Assembly: GCA_016800925.1 (NCBI GenBank)
Contig: JABCPU010000167.1
Location: forward strand, 62,001-126,000
Direction: 5' to 3'
Length of the DNA stretch: 64,000 nucleotides
Origin: Suillus spraguei
Taxonomy: Eukaryota; Basidiomycota; Agaricomycetes; Boletales; Suillaceae
This document shows, in pieces, positions 56,826 to 64,000 of the stretch (its first letter is position 1; each line of letters starts with the position of its first letter). Below the pieces are notes generated by a model. It was not told the origin of the DNA. It saw nothing but the letters and a program-made list of their open reading frames with translations, and searched no databases. Both the position numbers and the translations under genes were made by a program.

Positions 56826-57770
56826 CTTTGATTACTGTGACCGGAGTGCCTGCCCCTCACACTAAGCATTGTGATGCATGTGCTCGTCAGATATACAAGG
56901 AAGTAGAAAACACTGGCCCTTGACTTGCTGGACAGCCAGCTTCCCCGTGACCCCTTTCCAGTGGCGTTGTACGGTCGGATGTTCGTGGTTGCCGTTGGCA
57001 TTCCCGCGCCTGTCCAATATACCTTCTTATTGCGCTCTTGTCATAACGTCACAGGTAGCAGGAATCAGTGCTGAGATTTGATCTGCCTGCCCCATGATAT
57101 GGTAGACATTCGCATCCAAACAGAGGGCCTATACTTGTAGGAAGTTGAGTCAAGGTTACAGTCGCAAGTACTAACAGGCAAACAAAGCCTGGGGCCAATC
57201 ATGCACCACTGTGAGTCCATGACGCATTTTGCAACGCGTGACTGTAATATCTGGCACATGCTGACACCCCGGGCCTGGGTGAATCAACTGTCAATGACGG
57301 TACAAATATAAGTGATAAGGAAGTGGAAGCTACCACTGTACCTAGTGGTAACTTATGCTCTCGCTTATTGATATTGAATGGTAGTGAGTAGCGCCCTTTG
57401 AAGTGAAGAAGTATTTGCTTAGTCATCATATGATGGATCTCTGACTTGAACTTCGACGAATTCGAAGTTTGTTTTCCAAACGATGTTGTCTGTCCTCCTA
57501 GAACTGGCTGAGGTGAGCTCGAACAAGCGAAACTCCACTATTTTCTTGCGGACGTACAGTCAGCACGTCTTGAACGACCCTGCAACTTGCAGTGTACGCA
57601 GCTTCTGCGGAGTTTACATACCAAGTTTATGTGCCGGATGAAGGCTCAGCGTCTTACAACTTGTTTGACTGAACCTTGACTTTGACAGTTTATTCTCTCT
57701 AGAGCTGACAGGCTCAGCACTATTTATGTGTTATCACGATAAGATACTGCACTCCGGAGACAATTATCGA
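56826..57770. other. Central spacer of palindrome
   Basis: About 945 bp of unique sequence between the inner arms; no gene supported. It would hold shared upstream control of the divergent copies 2 and 3. Confidence 0.5.
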
Positions 57771-57950
57771 AGGCACGAGAGCTCGAAACTGGCAGTTCTT
57801 CATCGTCTGGCTGCCTCCGGCACGCCGAAGCAATGGAAGCACAATGCATTAGGTGACCAGCGGCAGGTACAAAGGCACAACAGTATGAGAAATCCGATCA
57901 AAGGAAACCTGCGGAACGCAAGGAGGCACAATCTATGCGACCACGAAACT

Positions 57951-57958
57951 TATAAAAG
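57951..57958 (+). promoter_or_regulatory. TATA box, copy 3
   Basis: TATAAAAG, 84 bp upstream of ATG 58035. Confidence 0.7.
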
Positions 57959-58034
57959 ACGTCGGTGAGACTCACTGCAAACCCAAGCCCTTCAATTCAC
58001 ATTCAATCCTAACTAGTACACTTTGTGCTTGACA

Positions 58035-59115
58035 ATGTCACACGTCTTCACCAGGAACTTGACCTTCCAGTCGTGAGCGTCAATGCCCTATCACTTTCCA
58101 TATACTTTTACTCACTCACCGTCGTCTCGCAGCAACGACCTCGGCAAGGAGGCGACGATCATGCTCACCTTCGATGCTGATATGAAAGGCCTCTACGAGG
58201 ACTTCTTCCCGTAGTCTGGAAGTAAGTGCGCATGCTTTGCCCTGATAATTTCAAACCTTGCGATTTTTCAGGGTCAGCAAATTCGGCCAGACGGGTGGGT
58301 GTTTCTACTCTCTCGTTTCCAAATTGCCAGCTTACACTTCCGCTTTTTCCAGGTCCATACAGGGCTCACGCGACCTACACGAGCCAGTAAGACAGAAGTC
58401 GCAGATGGTGCTCATATACGATGCTTATTTAATGTATAGACTTGCTTTCTCTAAACCGCAGGTCGTCGATGGAAACATCATCGACGCCGAAACCAGCGTT
58501 AAGATCAATGTGAGCGACTTTCGTCTGTTCCGCAATTTCTAGCACCGACGCAAGTCATGACGCAGGTCAGCGAGAAAACATCCCTGACCGAGGCCAGCGA
58601 AGTCTATCATTTCTCTGTAAGTCTGACTTTCGTTAATCTCTATAATTTATCGCTCACGAATATCTCGTGTAGTCCCCTGAGTCGGGAATTGCTGGTGTTC
58701 TGCAGGCCGTAAACAACACTGGGGCCATCCAGGACATTGCAGTTGGTTTGTGACCATCATCGTCTCTTTTTCTTTGACCTCATTGTATTATTCGCCTCTA
58801 GGCTTTATGACCCCAGGAGATTTGATGCCCAAGCCTGCACTCTACTTCAATGGTGTCGGGTGTGTCCTCTCTCCCCTCTTTCTTTTTCAGAGTGCTCACA
58901 GTACAAAACACAGGGATGGCAGTCATGTCACTGCTCAGTTCACTCCGGTCCTGCGTGCCTACATTACGTCGGACTATGAAGAGACTGCAATCATACGAGG
59001 TGCCATCGACACTCCCGCGATCTGGTCGCAGGATCTCGCTGGGCTTGCTGAGAGCACGACTTGGACCCTCAAACGCGACTTGGCCACTGGACGTTACACG
59101 CTCGTCCAAGCTTGA
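58035..59115 (+). CDS. Unknown small protein, palindromic family copy 3 (one-base frameshift)
   Basis: Exons 58035-58072, 58133-58221, 58272-58294, 58353-58386, 58440-58509, 58566-58616, 58673-58745, 58802-58859 and 58914-59115 total 638 nt. One missing base at 58208-58210 (CCC where the other copies have CCCC or equivalent) turns FFPVVWK into FFP-stop; with it the ORF is 213 codons including the stop. All introns have GT-AG ends and lengths of 50-60 nt. It is otherwise almost identical to copy 2. Either an assembly error in a C-run or a fresh lesion. Function unknown. Confidence 0.7.
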
Positions 59116-60118
59116 TTGAGGAATGTTAAGTTGGTGCACCTAAACTATGTGTTCTGAGTCCCGGATCTCTATGCTCTCCCTGTTCTCGCTTTCTTTTGAA
59201 TGGTGACTCGTCTCTGGTGTAATAGTTTGCAATTGTTGGTACTGTTTTGATCGAAAGACCTTTATCTATGTGTTTGATTGTATGACCAGCGCCGGCTACA
59301 CAACTCGTCGAGAAAATCAATCAACCTCTGGCTAGAACATATTGTTGTGCTTTGTGAACACCAGGACATTCCTGGAGGTATTGCAACTGGCTTGGGACTT
59401 GCGAGTTTCAGGATATGTACCGCACTAACATTCCCTTTCAACCGTCTCACATCATTTGATACCAGTGTAAAAGAGCGACACCACTCCCAATAACAGCCTC
59501 TGGCAAAGAGAATACACCAGAGTGACCTTCTAATGGCTCACGCGCTCACGTAGGACAGGCGGGTGTCCATGTGCGCTTTTATATACCCACCCTTTCGACT
59601 CATTACATTAAAAAAAATCAGGTCTGTTAATGGACAATGACAATACCACTTACACCTATGGCGTTGGGAGATTAAAAATCAGAAGAAAGGTCCTGTAAAT
59701 TTGAAACTGTAATAATAAGATTCTAAGACTGTACAGAGGTAGACGACATGATTACATAATGTCTATAAGATAAGCCAATGTACGATGATATCATGTCACA
59801 CCGTCACGAGAGTTGCAACGCAACACGCCTTGACTCGAAGGATCGGCAAAATGAGAAATTGAATGTAAGGACGACGCAAAAGCAATGCAAAGAACGATAC
59901 CACACAATGCGTGTCGACAGCAACGATCGATGATGTTTTCGTTATCTACCCATATCAATCACGGTACGAACATATAATAATCGGATTCCATCGTACATTG
60001 CCCAAACAGTGCGTTTTCACTGGGAGCTTTCAACAGTACTTGTTATTAATAGGTATTAACAGATATTCTAAACAGCTGTTGAACAATATCGACTTTTCAA
60101 CAGTACCTACACGAATCC

Positions 60119-60126
60119 TATAAAAG
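60119..60126 (+). promoter_or_regulatory. TATA box, copy 4
   Basis: TATAAAAG, ~78 bp upstream of ATG 60204. Preserved although the gene itself is dead. Confidence 0.65.
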
Positions 60127-60203
60127 ACCTTACTGAGACTGACTGCAGAACTCGAGCTCTTCGATTCTCATTCAATCCTAACTAGCACACTTTATCCTCA
60201 GCA

Positions 60204-61280
60204 ATGTCACACATTTTGACCAGGAACTTGACATTCTAGTCGTGAGCGCCTTATCACTTTACATATCTTTTTTACCCTGCTCACCATTGTCTCGCAGCAA
60301 CGATCTCGGCGAGGAAACGACGATCATGCTTACTTTCGATGCTAACGTGAAAGGTCTCTACGAGGACTTCTTCCCTGTAGTTTAGAAGTAAGTGCGCCTG
60401 CTTTACCCCTGACTATCTGAAACCTTGCAATTTTTCAGGGTCAGCAAATTCGGCAAGACAGGTGGGTTTCTACTCTCTCATTTCCGATTTGCCAGGTTAT
60501 ATATGACCTCTCTTTCCAGGTACATACAGTGTTCAGGCGACCTACACGAGCCAGTAAGACAGAAGATGTAGATGATGCTCGTATACAATGCTTATCTTAC
60601 ATATAAGCTTGCTTTCTATAGACTGCAGGTCTTTGATGGAAACATCACTGATGCCGGAACCAGCATTAAGATCAATGTGAGCAATTCTCGTCTGTTCTGC
60701 AACTCCTAGCACAGACGCGAGTCATGATGCAGGACAGCCAGAAAACATCCCTGACCGAGGCAAACGATATCAATCATTTCTCTGTAAGTCTGACTTTCGT
60801 TAATCTCTATCATTTACTATTCATGAATATCTTGTGTAGACCCCTGAGTCGGGAACACCTGGTGTTCCGCAGGCCGTAAACAACCTTGGGGCCGTCCAGG
60901 ACATTGCAGTTGGTTTGTGACCATCATCTTCTCCTCTTATTTCACCTCACTGTATTTCCCGCCTCCAGGCTTCATAAGCCCAGGAGACTTGATGCCAAAG
61001 CCCGTACTCTACTTCAGCGATGTCGGGTATGTTCTCTGTCCTCTTTTTCTTCTTCAGGGTGCTCACAGTACAAAATAGAGATGGCAGTCATGTCACTGCT
61101 CGGTTCACTCCGGTCCTGCGCCTCTACGTTACGTCGGGCTATCGAGAGATTGCAATCATACGAGCTGCCATCGACACTCCTGCGATCTGGTCGCAGGACC
61201 TCACTGGGCTTGATGAGAGCGCAACTTGGACCCTCAGACGCGATGCAGCCACTGGACACTATACGCTCGTCCCATCCTGA
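60204..61280 (+). pseudogene. Unknown small protein, palindromic family copy 4 (nonsense)
   Basis: Same exon plan as copies 1-3. Codon 12 is TAG where the others have CAG (Gln), and the FFPVVW tryptophan is TAG instead of TGG (60382-60384). Both changes are C-to-T type on one or the other strand. Downstream exons still read well (LRLYVTSGYREIAIIR, AIDTPAIWSQDLTGLDES, TWTLRRDAATGHYTL), so inactivation is recent. Splice sites are mostly intact. Confidence 0.72.
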
Positions 61281-61450
61281 TCGAGGAATGTGAAATTGGT
61301 ACGCCTGACCATGTGTTCTGTGAGTTCTGGATCTTGATGCCCTCCCTGTTTTCGTAGCCTGATCTTCTTTTATATGGTGGCTCGTCACTGGTGTAATAGT
61401 TTGCAATAGTTGGTACTATTTTGATCAAAAGACATTTATGTGCTTGATCG

Positions 61451-62430
61451 AATGACCAGCGACGTCTACACGACCCGTCGAACAACAATCAACCTCTGGC
61501 CAGAATGTATCTGCGACATTCCAGTTGTCGCGAATTTCCCCATATTCGCTCGTGGAAGGCTGTCCTCATCAAATCGCAGTTCTACCCTCATGCTGTTAAC
61601 ATCATTCCTCTTCTACGTGCTCTTAAGTTGACGCCGGTAAGGCCCCTGGATCAGGTTTCCTGCCGGAGAACTTTCCCCCAATCCAAAACGAACATCCATT
61701 TACCAGTCAACTATTCCTCGATACTCGGACTCTTGTCTATGAAGGACCGAGTTGTGTTGCGGCCTCCTGACGTTCCCCCGCTGTGTGTGACAAACTGGTT
61801 TGGACGATGTTCTATTTCATCTGCTATATATATCTTGTTACTGATCAACAGACGAAGCTGTGCCGAAGCTCTCTGAACAGGGTCAGAAAGTTAAGCGTGG
61901 AATTGTTGGCGGGTATAGGAAGGTCACCAAAAGAACCCACAGCCAAATTTAGAGAGATGTCTGCAGGCCACTTGCATCTGATTACACAGCCGATCTCGAG
62001 TGATGAGGAATACTGATGAGCCCGACCAGCTTAGATAGGTGCAGTTCATTTTGGCCAAATGCTCAAACGACAATGATCTCCTCTTGTAATGGCTGTGACG
62101 TGGGAGCATCATGAGGGTGTGTTCTGCCACTGCAGATAGATCAATTGCTGTCGCGCTGCAATCGCAAGAGCCATCGCGATCGTGGCGGAAACATCATGAC
62201 GTGTGAGATCATATATGTCCATATCAGCAAACGAATAAGTACCCATTGACATGTAAATAATACGTAGAAGGACAAGATATTAACGAGCCTCAAAAAGGTA
62301 TGGTATGAGCATACATACTAGTCAGTTTCAGAGAAGGTTGTGAGCGTGTGAAATCAGATTCCGTTTCCACGAGCATCCATTATTGTGCATGTAGTCCGTT
62401 GTTCCCGACTCCACAAGTCCGAGATACACT
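61451..62430. other. No supported gene
   Basis: About 1 kb between the palindrome and the sugar-nucleotide gene. The frame at 61505-61876 is open but matches nothing I know. Confidence 0.45.
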
Positions 62431-63825
62431 TCAAAGGAGTTGTTTCCACCCCACATCACGACACTTCTTCACGAGGCGCTTCACCTCTTGCGATCGCGCA
62501 CGCGTGGTGACGAGGAGGGTGTCGGGCATGTCGACAATAACCAGATCATCGACTCCCAGGCACGTGATGAGACGTCCTGAGCCAGGTACCACAATTCCAC
62601 CAGCAACTTGTTCCGTCAGCACTGTCGAACGGAGATGAAATAAGCCGCGGCGACTTGATGTGAAGAGGTAAAAATAATTACCTAAAGAACTGTCCCCAAG
62701 GACACGAGGTTGATTAGATTCAGCAGGCAGCAGGTCTGCGAGCGAAGAGAAGTCTCCGACGTCATCCCAGCCTAAAGGCCGATATCAGTCTACTTCGCTT
62801 CTTCCACAGATGAAAACGAAGTGTGGAGACATACCGAATGTTGCCGGTACGACGGCAACCTTACCCTCGGCAGCAGCAGGTTCTGCGACTGCGTTATCGA
62901 TCGGGATCTTCTCGAGCTCGGGCCAGATTTCGTTGAGGGCGGTCTGGCGCAACGCCTCGTCGTGCCATACGGCTGCGATCTTTTGCAGCCCATCGTGGAG
63001 TTCCGGCTTGTAGTCCTTGAGAAGGTCCAAGAGGACAGTCGCTTTCGTAACAAACATTCCTGCATTCCATCGGTAATTTCCAGTGCCGATATATGCAGCG
63101 GCAGTGCGTGCGTCAGGTTTCTCTTTGAAGCTAGATACAAGTCTTGCATTTGGGGCTTCCTTGACGCCTAGTTTATTTCCGAGTCGAATATAACCAAAGC
63201 CGGTGGAAGGATGAGAGGGTGCAATGCCGATGGTAACGAGATAATCTTTCTTCGCTACTTCAACAGCTTCCGCGACGGCTGATAGGAAGGCATCGTCGCC
63301 CGAAATCATGTGGTCAGCAGCAAACGAGCCGATGACGGCATTGGGGTCTCGCTTTGCGAGGACAGCGGCAGCAAGTCCGATGGCTGCCATAGAATCCTTT
63401 GGACCAGGCTCGCAGATCAAGTTGTGCGGGAGAAGGTCAGGCAGTTGCTCTCGGATAGACTTGACGTGGCCGGGACCTGCGACCACAGTGGTGCGAAGAG
63501 GGGATGAAAGAGGGAGAAGACGATCCCAGGTAGCTTGGATTAAGGAACGTCCTTTAAGAGTCAAGTCGAGAAGGAATTTTGGGTGCTCTTCTCGCGAAAG
63601 CGGCCATAGCCGCGTGCCAGCACCTCCTGCGGGAATGACAACGTAGAACCCGGGAATGTCGCGGACACCAAGTTGGAAAGGCATGACCGCGTTATCGCCT
63701 AACGGGGACGCGAAGTGACTGGTGGGTGCAGCGGCAAGGGATGGGATGCTGTGCGGAGATAGGAATGGGGATTTGGCTCGGAGCTGAGGGCTACCGGGCA
63801 TTGGGGTTACGAAACCAGAGCCCAT
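62431..63825 (-). CDS. Mannose-1-phosphate guanylyltransferase, ManC-like
   Basis: Three exons (63825-62835, 62771-62682, 62621-62431) give 423 residues plus stop in frame. The nucleotidyltransferase signature is FYVVIPAGGAGTRLWPLSREEHPKFLLDL. Then follow VVAGPGHVKSI, EPGPKDSMAAIGLAA, AADHMI, STGFGYIRLG, FKEKPD, YRWNAGMFV and the left-handed end WDDVGDF, ending VKKCRDVGWKQLL. This layout resembles bacterial ManC-type enzymes rather than the usual eukaryotic GMPP. It makes GDP-mannose from mannose-1-phosphate and GTP for glycosylation and wall polymers. The frame stays open upstream of Met 63825 (QQNGNGNYYAGSR), so the true start may lie in an upstream exon beyond a CGTACAG acceptor. Confidence 0.82.
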
Positions 63826-64000
63826 ACGCGAGCCGGCATAATAGTTTCCGTTCCCATTTTGCTGTACGATTGAAAGAATGCTGGAACTTAGAATCTGATA
63901 AAGTGCAAAGTCATCCTGCTCACATGAAACCCTTCCCGGATCTGACGTTCCAAGCTTGTGTTTGCCAACCGTAGGTCAGCACATTCCTGCCGGAGATCAG
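63826..64000 (-). other. Upstream exon or promoter of the guanylyltransferase gene
   Basis: Minus-strand reading shows an acceptor-like TTCAATCGTACAG 40-45 bp upstream of the chosen Met and an open frame into it. The window ends before a start codon or promoter can be fixed. Confidence 0.4.

Larger units (their letters stand above)
57771..59762. repeat. Inner right arm of palindrome
   Basis: Mirror of 54857-56825. Differences are few and include the single-base loss in copy 3 and small indels in the promoter. Confidence 0.88.
60000..61450. repeat. Outer right arm of the palindromic cluster
   Basis: Mirror of 52560-53945: shared promoter blocks (GCGTTTTCACTGGGAGCTTT), gene copy 4 and 3' flank to the GATCAAAAGACATTTATG region. 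Confidence 0.75.

Overview
The window looks like nuclear DNA of a mushroom-forming basidiomycete (Agaricomycetes). Genes carry many 45-75 nt introns with GT-AG ends and CTRAY branch sites, lie on both strands, and include families typical of that class: NACHT NTPases, lone P-loop G-domain proteins, an NTF2/FMO monooxygenase, BTB and F-box proteins, and a tyrosine-recombinase (DIRS-like) retroelement. Nothing bacterial or operon-like is seen.

Layout. 1-7.5 kb: gene-poor, with one tandem duplication. 7.6-10.9 kb: ankyrin-repeat gene. 11.1-19.1 kb: transposon block between ~100 bp inverted repeats. It holds a tandem array of tRNA-like units and a gag/RT-RNaseH/tyrosine-recombinase element whose gag and recombinase ORFs are each split by the same 273 bp TIR element. 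19.1-22.2 kb: divergent pair of conserved housekeeping-type genes (DUF218 protein; CECR5-like HAD hydrolase). 25-29.3 kb: convergent flavin monooxygenase and F-box genes. 29.7-34.2 kb: segmental duplication of a 6-phosphogluconate-dehydrogenase-like gene. 34.5-40.3 kb: WW-MyTH4-RhoGAP gene, Mtf2-like mitochondrial gene and BTB gene. 40.8-52.1 kb: accessory locus with two G-domain GTPases, a remarkable array of intron-like units, and a NACHT gene. 52.6-61.5 kb: imperfect ~9 kb palindrome carrying four copies of one unknown small gene. 62.4-63.8 kb: ManC-type mannose-1-phosphate guanylyltransferase.

Most striking signal. From 46,706 to 48,491 there are 27 consecutive tiny exon-like steps (25 of exactly 3 nt, 2 of 2 nt). 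Each sits between a YAG acceptor and a GTGAGT-type donor, and the intervening ~52-74 nt carry a CTNAY branch-like site in nearly every case. The first 14 units are a fresh 69 bp minisatellite. The last 12 have diverged almost completely except for the splice signals and the 3 nt spacing. This suggests an array of single-codon exons, possibly spliced to the upstream GTPase.

Other points. Many genes have apparent frameshifts that disappear if one homopolymer run is one base longer. I count about a dozen, always in the same direction, so most 'pseudogenes' here may be assembly artefacts. Exceptions that look real are the 273 bp insertions and copy 4 of the palindromic family. All functional names come from motif recognition by eye; no database search was run.
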